64,000 bases of DNA, from positions 1 through 64,000 of the forward strand of contig NZ_JYIT01000073.1 in assembly GCF_000956545.1 (NCBI RefSeq), written 5' to 3'. Source of the stretch: Microbacterium azadirachtae (GTDB lineage: Bacteria; Actinomycetota; Actinomycetes; Actinomycetales; Microbacteriaceae). Shown piece after piece: positions 15,669 through 24,708 of the stretch. Below the pieces are notes generated by a model. It was not told the origin of the DNA, made no database searches, and saw nothing but the letters and a program-made list of their open reading frames with translations. Position 1 is the first letter of the stretch, and every line of letters begins with the position of its first letter. The translations under genes were made by a program, and so were the position numbers.

Positions 15669-16454
15669 TCAACCGCGGTAAGCCCCCGGAGTGGCTGCGA
15701 CATGGGCGCGGAAGACGCGATGGAAGTGGCTCTGATCGGCGAAGCCGAGCACCGCAGCCGTGTCGGCGAGGGAGCGTCCCTCCCGCAGCATCTGCCGCGC
15801 GGTGACGATGCGCTGATCCTGCCGCCAGGCGATCGGCGTCATGCCGGTCGCCCGCCTGGTGGCGCGGATGAGCTCGTATCTGCTCATTCCCGCCAGCTCG
15901 GCGAGCTCCTCGAGAACCCCTCCCGACGCCTGCCCCTGGAGGTGCTCGAGCACGGGGGCCAGCCGCGCCGCCAGCAGCGGATCGTTCACGGGTGCAAGGC
16001 GATGAACCGGAGCGAGTCGCGCACATTCGCGCAGGCCCTCGGCGAGATCGGCCTCGACACGCGAGATCTCCCGGTTCGCGAAGAGCCGAGTGTTCAGATC
16101 GTCGAACCGGTCGTAGACCGCCGCGTCCTGGTACACGCTGATCCCGCGCATCACCTGCGTCGCCGCGTTCCCGCCCAGCGACTCGATCCACCCCTCATCG
16201 GCATGGATCATCTGATACTGCCATCGTCCCTGATCCGGGTTGCACGCGTGCACGTGTCCGGCCGGGATGATGATGACATTGCCCGCCTCGAGCGTCACCG
16301 CTTCGTCGCGTATCCCGGTGAGTCGCGCAGAGCCGGAGTCGATCAAACCGACCGAGAACCGGTCATGCGTGTGGGGCCGGTAACAGGTCGCCATCTGGCA
16401 CGACCGCCGGGACTCGAGGTGAGGGAGCAGGTCGCTGCGCCAGAACTCACCCAT
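15669..16454 (-). CDS. AraC-family transcriptional regulator
   Basis: A 261-residue regulator with an N-terminal cupin-like sensing domain (HTHDRFSVGLIDSGSARL; VIIIPAGHVHACNPDQG) and a C-terminal double helix-turn-helix (LAELAGMSRYELIRATRRATG; LADTAAVLGFADQSHFHRVFRAH). The sensing domain resembles the AraC_binding group that responds to small amino-acid-like ligands. The ATG at 16454 was chosen over an upstream in-frame start that adds a glycine-rich, poorly conserved tail. The proline dehydrogenase gene follows 48 bases downstream on the same strand. Confidence 0.85.
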   Translation of the reverse strand: MGEFWRSDLLPHLESRRSCQMATCYRPHTHDRFSVGLIDSGSARLTGIRDEAVTLEAGNVIIIPAGHVHACNPDQGRWQYQMIHADEGWIESLGGNAATQVMRGISVYQDAAVYDRFDDLNTRLFANREISRVEADLAEGLRECARLAPVHRLAPVNDPLLAARLAPVLEHLQGQASGGVLEELAELAGMSRYELIRATRRATGMTPIAWRQDQRIVTARQMLREGRSLADTAAVLGFADQSHFHRVFRAHVAATPGAYRG

Positions 16455-16535
16455 CAGCCCGCCTCTGCCTCCTGCGCACGTCACGCGAGTACGGCGCGCC
16501 CCACAGCACCATACCTGCCAGGCCGGATCCGGCGA

Positions 16536-17009
16536 TCAGAGCGTTCCGAGCACGTCCCGGGGATCCGCGTCGAGGGCGAGGGTCTCGAGGACGCGGAGCA
16601 GCTGCCGCTCCTCGAAGGCGAAGTGGCTCTCCATGATGGCGCCCACGCCGTCGAGATGCCGGTCGAGGTCGCCGGGCGCGATGCCGCCGTCGACCGCGTC
16701 CCGCAGCGCTGTGAGGAGGGTGTCGATCATGGCGTGGTCCTCCGAGAGCTTGCGCAGCACCGGGGCGAGCTCGGGATGCGCGGCCTCGATGGCCGGGAAG
16801 AGGGCGCGGTCCTCGCCCCGATGGTGCTGATCGAGGGCGGTGCAGAAGCCGCGGCAGTGCAGCAGCAGATCCCGGTCGGCCGACCGCGGATCCGCCCCTC
16901 CTGCGCGCACGAAGGCGAGTGCGTCGCGCAGCCGGGTGTGGGCCTCGCGGAGCTCGCTGCTCCACGCGATCAGCCGAGTCGTCTCGTTCTCGGGCATGCG
17001 CGCGGTCAC
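16536..17009 (-). CDS. Hemerythrin/HHE-domain protein
   Basis: A 157-residue four-helix protein with metal-ligand motifs of the HHE cation-binding family: LDQHHRGEDRALFPAI, LSEDHAMIDTL and MESHFAFEERQLLRVL. It probably binds a non-heme diiron or similar centre and may sense or buffer oxygen, NO or iron. The GTG start at 17009 overlaps the MarC stop as GTGA and has a weak GGGAAG ribosome site; an ATG at 16997 is the alternative and would make it 153 residues. Confidence 0.85.
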   Translation of the reverse strand: MTARMPENETTRLIAWSSELREAHTRLRDALAFVRAGGADPRSADRDLLLHCRGFCTALDQHHRGEDRALFPAIEAAHPELAPVLRKLSEDHAMIDTLLTALRDAVDGGIAPGDLDRHLDGVGAIMESHFAFEERQLLRVLETLALDADPRDVLGTL

Positions 17010-17620
17010 AGCTTCCCGAAGAACGCCGTGACGCCGTGCAGCGTGATCTCGACCCCGATCGCGGCGATGAGCAGGCCCATGATGCGCGTGAGGGCGCCGA
17101 TCCCGTTCGGTCCGAGCTTCTCGATCAGCGGGGTGCCGTAGCGCAGCGCGACCGCCGTGACGGCGGCGATCGCGACGCAGGCCAGCGCCACGCCCAGGCG
17201 CTCGTCGAGCTGCGGATGCCGTGCCGCGAGCGCGATCACCACGCCGATCGCCCCGGGGCCGGCGATGAGCGGCAGGGCCATGGGCGAGAAGCTCACGTCG
17301 GCCTTGGCGACCGCGCCCTTCTGCTCGGGCTTGGTGAGCTGCGGTCTCGGGTAGAGCATCGTGAAGCCGGAGTAGACCACGATGAGGCCTCCGGCGATCT
17401 GGAGCGCCGGCAGTCCGATGCCGAGCACCGTGAGGAGCTCGGTGCCGACGAAGGTGAAGACGACGAGGATCCCGCCGACGTAGACGCCGGTGAGCCAGGC
17501 CTGCCGATGCAGGTCGCGCGGGTCGTCTCCCGCGGTGAGCCCGGCGAACGCGGCGATCGCGCCGACGGGGTTGGTGATCGGGATCAGTGCCAGGAACGAC
17601 GCGAGGAGGACGGCCCACAT
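17006..17620 (-). CDS. MarC-family integral membrane protein
   Basis: A 204-residue, six-helix membrane protein of the MarC family (N-terminus MWAVLLASFLALIPITNPVG; core FSPMALPLIAGPGAIGVVI). The family's function is not settled; early links to antibiotic resistance were not upheld. It is first in a two-gene unit with the HHE protein. Confidence 0.88.
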   Translation of the reverse strand: MWAVLLASFLALIPITNPVGAIAAFAGLTAGDDPRDLHRQAWLTGVYVGGILVVFTFVGTELLTVLGIGLPALQIAGGLIVVYSGFTMLYPRPQLTKPEQKGAVAKADVSFSPMALPLIAGPGAIGVVIALAARHPQLDERLGVALACVAIAAVTAVALRYGTPLIEKLGPNGIGALTRIMGLLIAAIGVEITLHGVTAFFGKL

Positions 17621-17792
17621 GCCCTCATTGTCCCGCGTGTGCACCACGGCCGCCCGCGGCGGCGCGGCTCTCGCCCCGGGATCCTGTGCGCACGGACAAG
17701 CCCGGCTGTGCCCCGGCGTGCGCGCGCCGCCGACGATGTGCGCCCGGGCGTAAGGTGGCGGCGAAGCCACCGCACGGACCAGAGGAGACGCG

Positions 17793-17963
17793 ATGTTCGG
17801 AGAGAAGCGGCGCGAGGAGAAGCGCGAAGAGGCGGCGCTCGCAGAGGCGAAGGAGCAGGCGGCGGCCGCGGTCGAGGAGAGCGAGACGGACGACGCCTCC
17901 TTCGAGCCCGACGAGGCGGTCGAGGAGGGCTTCGAGCCCGACAGCGGCGACATCCGCAAGTAG
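17793..17963 (+). CDS. Small, highly charged hypothetical protein (56 aa)
   Basis: A short gene with a good AGGAGA ribosome site seven bases before the ATG. The product begins with a basic, Glu/Lys/Arg/Ala-rich helix (MFGEKRREEKREEAAL) and continues into an acidic tail rich in Glu, Asp and Pro. No family was recognised; it is likely to be a helical or partly disordered protein. It ends 20 bases before the cupin gene, but that gene appears to have its own leaderless promoter. Confidence 0.7.
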   Translation: MFGEKRREEKREEAALAEAKEQAAAAVEESETDDASFEPDEAVEEGFEPDSGDIRK

Positions 17964-17971
17964 GCGTCGGC

Positions 17972-17977
17972 TACCGT
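17972..17977 (+). promoter_or_regulatory. TACCGT -10-like box for a leaderless cupin transcript
   Basis: TACCGT ends six bases before the ATG at 17984, the same arrangement seen before the S4, histidine-kinase and nirD genes in this window. There is no Shine-Dalgarno sequence. Confidence 0.45.
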
Positions 17978-17983
17978 CGTCCC

Positions 17984-18349
17984 ATGACAGACGACGTGCG
18001 CAATGTGAACGAAGCCCTCTCCGCGATCGGCGAGCACTGGCAGCCGCATCGGCTCACGAGCGTCAACGACTACGACGTCAAGGTGGTCAAGCTGCAGGGC
18101 GAGTTCGTCTGGCACACGCATCCCGACACGGATGAGCTGTTCATGGTCGTGGCCGGTCGGCTGACGATCCAGCTCCGCGATCGGGATGTCGTCCTCGAAC
18201 CGAACGACGTGTTCGTCGTGCCGCGGGGCGTCGAACACTGTCCGAAGGCGGACGAAGAGGTGCACGCGATCCTGTTCGAGCCGAAGGGCACGGTCAACAC
18301 CGGAGACGCCGGCGGCGCGCGGACCGCGGAGCTGCGCGAGCTCCGCTGA
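17984..18349 (+). CDS. Cupin-domain protein
   Basis: A 121-residue single-domain cupin. The metal-binding motif WHTHPDTDELFMVVAGRL supplies two histidines and a glutamate, and the second motif PRGVEHCPKADEEVHAIL supplies the third histidine. Small cupins of this kind act as isomerases, dioxygenases or metabolite-binding proteins; the exact reaction is unknown. The ATG is preceded by a promoter box rather than a ribosome site. Confidence 0.85.
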   Translation: MTDDVRNVNEALSAIGEHWQPHRLTSVNDYDVKVVKLQGEFVWHTHPDTDELFMVVAGRLTIQLRDRDVVLEPNDVFVVPRGVEHCPKADEEVHAILFEPKGTVNTGDAGGARTAELRELR

Positions 18350-18469
18350 TCCCGGCATCCGTCACGTCGTCGCCGGACGGAACGGTATGACGCGGTGATG
18401 ACACTTATTGCACCTGATCTGGGCATTTGCAGGTCGGGAATGTCGGTGGCCCCCTGGTTGACTGAGGGC

Positions 18470-19909
18470 ATGGCAGACGCGGTGGCGACGACGACGGATC
18501 CGGTGGATCCGGTCGCCGTGCTGCGCATGCTGACCGAGGGTCTGGCCGCGACGGAGGCGTCGATCGTGCGGCTCCAGGCGGTGCGGGAGGCGCATCTGGC
18601 CGTCGCCCAGCGCCTCGCCGAAGAGATCGCCGCCGCGGCGTCCGAGCATGCGCGACCCGACTCCGCGGACCTGGCGTCACGCAGCGTCGCCGCAGAGCTC
18701 GCCGGAGTGCTGCACATGTCCGACCGCGTCGTGCAGGCGCGCATGTCACGCGCCGCCGATCTCATGACCCGCTACCCCGAGACGATGCGGGCGTTCAGCG
18801 ACGCGCGGATCAACGGCGCGCACGCGCGCCTGATCCACGACGCCGGCGCCCCTCTCGACGATGACGCCCGAAGCCGGTACGAGCAGGCCGCGGTGGCCGC
18901 CTGCATCGACGAGACGCCGCATCGCGCCAAGCGCGCGGTCGAGCGGATCGCGGAACGCCTCGCGCCGCGCAGTCTCACGGAGCGCCATCGCGACGCGCAG
19001 CGCAACCGCACCGTGTGGCGGGAGGATCTGCCGGACGGGCAGAAGGCGCTGGGCCTGATCCACTCCGCCGCGGTGATCGACGGGATCTACGACCGGCTGA
19101 CCCAGCAGGCGCGGCTCGTCACGACCGAGAACGCGAAGGCGGCACGGAACGCCGATGCGCAGGGGCGCTCCGGCGCGGACGGCCGCTCCGGCTCGGACGG
19201 CCTCGGCGACCCCGCAGACACCCGTACGGTCGATCAGCTGCGGGCCGATCTGTGCGCCGACCTGCTGCTGACCGCAACGCCCCGCGGACACGACAGCGCC
19301 GAGGGGCTGCTCGCGGCGATCCAGGCGCGCATCGAGCTCACCGTGCCCGCGCTCACCCTGCTCGCCTCCGACGCGACGGCGGGCTCCGCGCCGGACCCCG
19401 GTGCCGCCCCTGCGTTCGACGTTCGCGCCGAGCAGCCCGCGGAGCTCGCCGGCCGACAGCCCATCGACGCCCGCACCGCCCGCGTCCTCGCCGGCGGAGC
19501 CACAGCCTGGGAGCGCGTGCTCACGCACCCCGTCACCGGCGCGATCCTCGCCGTCGACCGCTATCGGCCCAACGCCGACCTCCGCCGCCTCCTGCACGCC
19601 CGCGACTCCCGCTGCCGATTCCCGACCTGCGGTCTCCCGCCGCGCACTCAGGACCTCGATCACACCGTCGACGCAGCCCTCGGCGGGGCGACGGAGGAGG
19701 GCAACCTGGGCGGGCTCTGCCGACGCCATCACGTCCTCAAGCACCAGACCGCCTGGACCGTGAGGCAGCGAGGCGCCGGCGTGCTCGAGTGGACGAGTCC
19801 CACCGGATACAGCTACATCGACCGGCCGCCGTCGCCCGTCACCTTCACCATCGACGACCAGGACCCCGACCCGCCCTGGGAGAAGGATCCCGCCGCGCCC
19901 GGATTCTGA
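18470..19909 (+). CDS. DUF222-HNH endonuclease domain protein
   Basis: A 479-residue protein with the long helical DUF222 domain (about 15-330) followed by an HNH nuclease domain near residues 375-430 (CRFPTCGLPPRTQDLDH; NLGGLCRRHHVLKH, including the zinc-binding cysteines). Such proteins are abundant, multicopy and poorly understood in actinobacteria, and some lie beside or inside mobile intron-like elements. The ATG at 18470 is used; upstream in-frame ATGs at 18440 and 18395 are possible. It is monocistronic. Confidence 0.85.
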   Translation: MADAVATTTDPVDPVAVLRMLTEGLAATEASIVRLQAVREAHLAVAQRLAEEIAAAASEHARPDSADLASRSVAAELAGVLHMSDRVVQARMSRAADLMTRYPETMRAFSDARINGAHARLIHDAGAPLDDDARSRYEQAAVAACIDETPHRAKRAVERIAERLAPRSLTERHRDAQRNRTVWREDLPDGQKALGLIHSAAVIDGIYDRLTQQARLVTTENAKAARNADAQGRSGADGRSGSDGLGDPADTRTVDQLRADLCADLLLTATPRGHDSAEGLLAAIQARIELTVPALTLLASDATAGSAPDPGAAPAFDVRAEQPAELAGRQPIDARTARVLAGGATAWERVLTHPVTGAILAVDRYRPNADLRRLLHARDSRCRFPTCGLPPRTQDLDHTVDAALGGATEEGNLGGLCRRHHVLKHQTAWTVRQRGAGVLEWTSPTGYSYIDRPPSPVTFTIDDQDPDPPWEKDPAAPGF

Positions 19910-19948
19910 CGTCCGGAGAACGGGCGCCGACACACCGTCCCGCGGCGC

Positions 19949-20749
19949 TCAGCCGAGGATGACGCTGGCCTCCGAGGTGTAGGCCGAGAACGTCACCGAC
20001 TCCTGCGCGTACAGGCGGATGCCCTCCGCGTCGTGCGAGAGGTAGCCGATCGAGACGTCCTGACCGAGGGTGAGCGCGTAGTCGCCGCCGCGCATCGTGA
20101 GCACGATCGCGCCGTCGAGCGCGGGGGCGAACACGATGGTGCCGTCATCGCCGAGCAGGCGGCGCAGGTGCTCCGCCACCGGGTAGCCGTGGTCGACGGT
20201 CTCGGAGGCCGCGGTGTACAGCTCGGCCGACAGCAGCAGCGCGTACGGCCCCTGCACCCCGACGGTGCGGAGCACGGTGAGGGCGCGGGCGACCGCGGCC
20301 GGAAGCTCGCGCGGATCCGCCGGCAGCGGGATCGTGTCGTTCGAGCTGCTCGCGATGATGCCCTGCACGCCGGCGGCCTCGGATCCGGCGAACACCAGGG
20401 TGTCCTCGGCGGTCGCCAGCGCCTCGACGGCGTCCTTCACGGGCTGCCAGTCGGAGTCCTGCGCTCCGCGCTCGACGTCGTCGACGGCGGCGTGCGTGAC
20501 CGTGAACGGGGCGCGCAGCTCCACGAGCGGCTGCACCTGCCGCCGTCGCGCCTCGACCGATGGCGCGGGCGCCGCGATCGGTTCGAGATGGCCGGTGCCG
20601 ATGGCGGAGAGGCCTGACCCGCCCGCCTCGGGCACGTCGACGACGCGACGTCCCGCGATGCGCGTGATGAAGGTGCGCCGCGCCTCGTCGTCGATCTGGT
20701 CCCAGGCGGCCGAGGAGATCGGTGCGAGTCTGCGGTGGAGGTTGTCCAT
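19949..20749 (-). CDS. Family 1 encapsulin nanocompartment shell protein
   Basis: A 266-residue HK97-fold shell protein. The N-terminus MDNLHRRLAPISSAAWDQID and the segments TARRTFITRIAGRRVVDV-like and YPVAEHLRRLLGDDGTIVFAPALDGAIVL match type 1 encapsulins, which self-assemble into icosahedral cages of about 24 nm. It lies 25 bases downstream of a DyP peroxidase gene whose C-terminus carries a targeting-type tail, so peroxidase cargo is the obvious partner. It is transcribed after the cargo gene. Confidence 0.93.
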   Translation of the reverse strand: MDNLHRRLAPISSAAWDQIDDEARRTFITRIAGRRVVDVPEAGGSGLSAIGTGHLEPIAAPAPSVEARRRQVQPLVELRAPFTVTHAAVDDVERGAQDSDWQPVKDAVEALATAEDTLVFAGSEAAGVQGIIASSSNDTIPLPADPRELPAAVARALTVLRTVGVQGPYALLLSAELYTAASETVDHGYPVAEHLRRLLGDDGTIVFAPALDGAIVLTMRGGDYALTLGQDVSIGYLSHDAEGIRLYAQESVTFSAYTSEASVILG

Positions 20750-20774
20750 GTCGTCGGCCTTTCGCTGTTCGGTG

Positions 20775-21827
20775 TCAGTGCGTGGCGGCGCGGAGCCCGC
20801 CGATGCCCAGATCCGTCGCCTTCGCGTCGGAGGGGGCGGAGTGGCCGGGCGCGGCGGCGACCGGCGCCGTGTCGGCCGGCGCGTCATCCGCCGACGCGCC
20901 GGCGCGCGGTCCCGGCACATCGTCGAGGAAGTCCAGGGCCGGCGTGAAGAATAGCGTGCCCGTGTGCGCCGTGGAGAAGTCCAGGATCCGGTCCGTGTTG
21001 CCGGGCGGGCTCCCGAGGAACATGTTCCGCAGCATCTGCTCGATCACGCCCGGATCCGCCGCGTAGCCGATGAAGTACGTGCCGAACTCGGCCGTGCCGA
21101 GCTCGCCGAACGGCATGTTGTCGCGCAGGATCTGCCGCTGCACGCCGTCGGCGTCGACCACCGTGTTGAGGTGCACGTGGGAGTTGATCGGCTTGACCGC
21201 GTCCGGCATCTCGACGTCCTCGAGCTTGCTGCGGCCGATCGCGCGCTCCTGCTCCTCGACCGGCAGCGCACCCCACGCCTCCAGGTCGTGCCGGTACTTC
21301 TGCACGATGACGTAACTGCCGCCGGCGTAGTCGGGATCCTCGTCGGCGATGAGCACCGCTGCGGGTGCGGCGTCGCCCTCGGGGTTCTCGGTGCCGTCCA
21401 CGAAACCGAGCAGATCCCGCTCGTCGAAGTACTTGAAGCCGTGCGTCTCGTCGACGACGACCGCGTGCCCGCGCAGCCTGTCCATCACCTGGCGCGACAG
21501 TTCGAAGCACACGTCCATGTGGTGGGCGCGCACGTGCAGCAGCAGGTCCCCGGGGGTGCTGGGCGCGCTGTGGCGCGGCCCGTCCAGCGGCACGAAGGGA
21601 TGCAGGCCGCGAGGGCGCGGCAGATCGAACATCCGGTCCCAGAGCCCTGCGCCGAGGCCGAGCACGCAGTTCAGCTGGTCGCCGGGCACGCGGAACGACA
21701 CGGATCGGGTGATGCTCGACAGGTCGGCGAACACGTCGCGCACGACCTCTTCACTGCCCTCGTTCACCGTCATCACGAGGAACAGGGCCGCGCGCGCCGG
21801 CGCCGCGACGAACTGCTGAGTGACCAC
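20775..21827 (-). CDS. Dye-decolorizing (DyP-type) heme peroxidase, encapsulin cargo
   Basis: A 350-residue B-type DyP peroxidase. The distal GFVDGTENP motif is at 141-149 (catalytic D144) and the proximal heme ligand is H217 in PINSHVHLN. The last 35 residues form an Ala/Pro-rich linker ending in DLGIGGLR near residues 339-346, closely like the LGIGSLKG encapsulation signal. It should therefore be loaded into the shell encoded next. The GTG at 21827 gives an N-terminus with a typical first beta strand. Confidence 0.93.
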   Translation of the reverse strand: MVTQQFVAAPARAALFLVMTVNEGSEEVVRDVFADLSSITRSVSFRVPGDQLNCVLGLGAGLWDRMFDLPRPRGLHPFVPLDGPRHSAPSTPGDLLLHVRAHHMDVCFELSRQVMDRLRGHAVVVDETHGFKYFDERDLLGFVDGTENPEGDAAPAAVLIADEDPDYAGGSYVIVQKYRHDLEAWGALPVEEQERAIGRSKLEDVEMPDAVKPINSHVHLNTVVDADGVQRQILRDNMPFGELGTAEFGTYFIGYAADPGVIEQMLRNMFLGSPPGNTDRILDFSTAHTGTLFFTPALDFLDDVPGPRAGASADDAPADTAPVAAAPGHSAPSDAKATDLGIGGLRAATH

Positions 21828-21969
21828 TCGACCCGTCCCCTCCGCGGGCGCACGCCACGCACGGTCAGCCTGTCATGCGCGCGCACCGGCTTCAAGCCGG
21901 GTTGTCGGCGCGGTCAGCGGGCCTTGGCCGGGAGCACAGACGCGCACCCGGCCACGATCGGATCGCCGG

Positions 21970-22866
21970 TCAGCCCCAGGCCGGATCCCCGGGAGCATCG
22001 AGATAGCCGGCGCGCAGCTCGTCCACGAGCGAAGGCCGGACGGTGCGCCAGCCGAGCCGCTCGCGCGCCCGGTCGGCGGCGGCGTGCTGATCGAGCAGCA
22101 GCACTCCGGCGAGCCCGGATCCGATCCGCGCGGCGGTCTCCTCGGCGGTCTCGGCCCGCACCGTGGCGCCCTCCGGATGCGCCGCGGCCGCCGCCAGCTC
22201 GGCCACGGTCTCCGACGCGCCGGACGCGGCGATGTACACGTCGTCGTCGTGGGACTCGGCGCCGATGATCCGGACGTACAGGTCGGCGAGGTCGTCGACG
22301 TGCACGGTCGCCCACCGCTGCGACCCGTCGCCGATCAGCGGCAGCACCGGCTGCGCACCGCTGCGGTCGATGTCGTCGACGAACCGGCGCGGGATGCCCT
22401 GGCCGTGCCCGTAGACGATCCCGGGCGCGACCACCACGACCCGCATCCCCTCGCCGTCGTCCGCGAGGAGCCGCTGCACGGTCTCCGCCATCCAGGTCAC
22501 CGCCGGCGGCGGCGCGGCCGGCGACTTCTCCGTGAGGTCCCGTCCGGATCCATAGGTCCACAGGCTGCTCGTGTAGACGAAGGGCTTGTCGCTGGTCAGC
22601 AGCCCTGGCGTGACCGCCGCGATGAAGTCCGCGTCCTCGGTCCGCGAGGTCGCGGTGTGGATCACGCCGTCCGACGCCAGCGCGAGATCCGCCACCGTGC
22701 GGGTGTCCTCCTCGGAGGCGAGGAACGGATCCGCTCCCGCGGCGCGCACCTCGTCCGCGTCGTCCTGGTCGTCGACGAGGGCGGTCACGCGATAGCCGGC
22801 CGCGAGCAGCGCCTCCCTCACCGCCCGTCCGATGAAGCCGGTCGCCCCGGTCAGCAGCACGCTCAT
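21970..22866 (-). CDS. NAD-dependent epimerase/dehydratase-like SDR protein
   Basis: A 298-residue extended short-chain dehydrogenase. The Rossmann motif TGATGFIG is at the N-terminus and the fold contains VYTSSLWTYGSG and GIVYGHGQGIPRRFVDDI. The usual catalytic YxxxK is replaced around TWMAETVQRLL, so catalysis may be altered or the protein may be regulatory/NmrA-like. The start overlaps the stop of the small gene upstream as ATGA. Confidence 0.82.
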   Translation of the reverse strand: MSVLLTGATGFIGRAVREALLAAGYRVTALVDDQDDADEVRAAGADPFLASEEDTRTVADLALASDGVIHTATSRTEDADFIAAVTPGLLTSDKPFVYTSSLWTYGSGRDLTEKSPAAPPPAVTWMAETVQRLLADDGEGMRVVVVAPGIVYGHGQGIPRRFVDDIDRSGAQPVLPLIGDGSQRWATVHVDDLADLYVRIIGAESHDDDVYIAASGASETVAELAAAAAHPEGATVRAETAEETAARIGSGLAGVLLLDQHAAADRARERLGWRTVRPSLVDELRAGYLDAPGDPAWG

Positions 22867-23111
22867 CGTTCCTCCTCGTCCGTTCCGATGTCCTCCGGCC
22901 CTTCGTAGGCGAGCAGGTAGGAGAAGAGCCGGCCGTCGCGCTCCTCCGGCTCGATGTCGTAGACCTTCACCCACCGCCGGCCGTCATGCTCCACGACCCG
23001 GCGGAGCACGTCCTCCGGTCTCCGTTCGATGAGGACGAGCCCCTCCAGCCGCTCCACCACGGGGCCGAACGGCCGGTCCCGCAGCTCCGCGGTGTACGTC
23101 TGCGGGATCAT
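22863..23111 (-). CDS. Hypothetical protein (82 aa) coupled to an SDR gene
   Basis: An 82-residue soluble protein starting MIPQTYTAELRDRPFGPV with alternating beta-rich, charged segments (RRVVEHDGRRWVKVYDIEPEER) and an acidic tail. No family was recognised. Its stop overlaps the start of the epimerase-like gene, so the two are translated together. Confidence 0.7.
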   Translation of the reverse strand: MIPQTYTAELRDRPFGPVVERLEGLVLIERRPEDVLRRVVEHDGRRWVKVYDIEPEERDGRLFSYLLAYEGPEDIGTDEEER

Positions 23112-23376
23112 CGCCGTCTCACGATGGTCATGGCCACCCCCTTGTGGCACGCCACGCTAACCCTCCGCCGTCTGTCACGGGAGGCTCCCGGGGCGGACCT
23201 GTCGGCGCGCACAAACGGTGCTGTGACCCCGGACAGACGTCGCGCGCGCCGACGCCGCCGTGCATCCCGCCCATGATCTGCTGAAGGCGCGAGGCGCCCT
23301 CGCCGACGGCGTAATCTCGCTGTCAGCGACGCGCACGGGACGGAGCGGCCACCCGGCGGGATCGAGGAGAGCGGAC
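23112..23376. other. Divergent intergenic region upstream of the pucR fragment
   Basis: The 265 bases separate a minus-strand gene pair from the plus-strand PucR fragment. No ORF with a credible start, no strong hairpin and no clear -35/-10 pair were seen. Confidence 0.5.
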
Positions 23377-23421
23377 ATGACGGAAAGCGCGGCGAGCCTC
23401 TCGTCCACGGGGATCCGATGA
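23377..23421 (+). CDS. Possible 14-aa leader peptide overlapping the pucR start
   Basis: An ATG with a GAGGAG ribosome site seven bases upstream opens a 14-codon frame (MTESAASLSSTGIR) whose TGA overlaps the ATG of the PucR gene at 23418 as ATGA. The PucR ATG itself has only a weak GGGGAT site, so coupled translation is plausible. The peptide has no recognisable attenuator codons. Confidence 0.35.
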   Translation: MTESAASLSSTGIR

Positions 23422-24104
23422 GCCCGGCCGACCGCGACGAGGGCATCGCCTGGGTCGAGCACCAGCTGCCGGGACTGATCGAGAAGGTCTACGCCCGCAG
23501 CGTCGAGACCCTGCCCGTCTACCAGGACGAGAAGCACGTCTCCACCGGCGAACTGCGACGCTCGATCGAGGACAACCTGCGCTTCCTCGTGCGCGCGCTG
23601 CGGCATCCGGGAGAGCCTCTGGACCTCGCCGTCCCCGAGCAGACCGGCCGCCGCAGGGCGCACCAGGGCGTGCCGCTGCCCGAGGTGCTGCAGGTGTACC
23701 GGATCGGATTCGGGATCCTGTGGGGAGCGCTCGTGGAACGCGCCTCGCAGAGCCCGCGGACAGAGGTGCTCACCCGGCTGCTGGACACGTCGACGCGGAT
23801 CTGGGCCGTCGCCGAGGAGCACGCCACGGCCGTCACCGAGGCCTATCGCGCCACGACCGCCGAGATCCTCATCTCCCAGGAGCACCGTCGCGCCGCCCTC
23901 GTCGAGGTGCTGCTCACCGGGCACGTCAGCAAGGACGCCGGCCCCTGGGAGGCGGCGTCGCTGCTCGGCTTCCCCGCCGACGCGGATCTCGTCGTGGTCG
24001 CGGCGCAGACCAACGAGGTGGCGGCGGAGTCGCTGCCGGGGATCGCCCGGCGCCTCGCCGAGCAGGGCTGCGTGTCAGGATGGCGGCTCACGCCGGCCCT
24101 GCAG
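23418..24104 (+). pseudogene. PucR-family regulator, N-terminal fragment (split gene)
   Basis: The first 229 codons of a PucR/CdaR-type regulator. Residues about 1-150 form an RsbRD-like helical sensor domain (LPEVLQVYRIGFGILWGALVE) and about 155-229 the start of the GGDEF-like CdaR domain (ALVEVLLTGHVSKD; LLGFPADADLVVVAAQTN). The family-like sequence stops near TPALQ; the frame then runs through foreign sequence to a stop at 24162-24164. The missing C-terminal third, with the DNA-binding domain, lies at 42.2 kb in the same orientation. Without it the fragment cannot bind DNA. Confidence 0.85.
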
Positions 24105-24141
24105 GATAGCGCGAGCTGCGCGACCTGGCAGGCGCTGCTCG

Positions 24142-24708
24142 TCAGGGCTCGGTCAACCTCGTGATCGCAGAGCGGAGCTGACTTGCCGGATTGATGCTGG
24201 GGTCGATCAGCCATTGCAGCTGCAGGCCGTCGGACAGAGAGATGAGCATGACGGCGATCTCATCCGAACTCAGCGCCGGGACGTACCGGCCCTCCCGCAT
24301 ACCTCGATCCACCTCATCGGCAACCCTGCGGCGGATACGGCGATACCGATTCTGGAAGAAATCGTGCGAAGGGTGATCAGGGGTGGAGGCCTCGGCCGCG
24401 AGAGCTGTATATAAGTGCACGAGGCCGGGGATCTTCGCGTTGCGCTCGAGGACCTCGGGCCAAATCTGCAGGAACGGTGCATCATTCTGCGCGTCCACCG
24501 GTGCATCCCAGGCGCGGATGACTTCCTCGAGGAGGCCTTCCCGCGATTGGAAGTAGTGAAGGATGTGGGCGGGCTCGATTCCCAGCTCGCGACCGATCGC
24601 CCGGAGCGAGGTTTCACGGTAGCCGCGCTCAGCGAGCACCTTCAATGCAGTTTCCAGTATCTCCGCCCGGCGAGCCTGGCCCTTTCGCGTCAGAACCCGC
24701 TCGCTCAT
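24142..24708 (-). CDS. TetR-family transcriptional regulator of the adjacent ABC operon
   Basis: A 188-residue repressor. The N-terminal helix-turn-helix is clear (ILETALKVLAERGYRETSLR; LGIEPAHILHYFQSREGLLEEVI). The C-terminal part resembles the BetI-like TetR group. It is transcribed away from the ABC importer operon, and a 35-bp palindrome lies between them at 24755-24789, the expected operator. It is the leftmost gene of the inserted segment; its stop lies about 40 bases from the PucR break. Confidence 0.9.
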   Translation of the reverse strand: MSERVLTRKGQARRAEILETALKVLAERGYRETSLRAIGRELGIEPAHILHYFQSREGLLEEVIRAWDAPVDAQNDAPFLQIWPEVLERNAKIPGLVHLYTALAAEASTPDHPSHDFFQNRYRRIRRRVADEVDRGMREGRYVPALSSDEIAVMLISLSDGLQLQWLIDPSINPASQLRSAITRLTEP

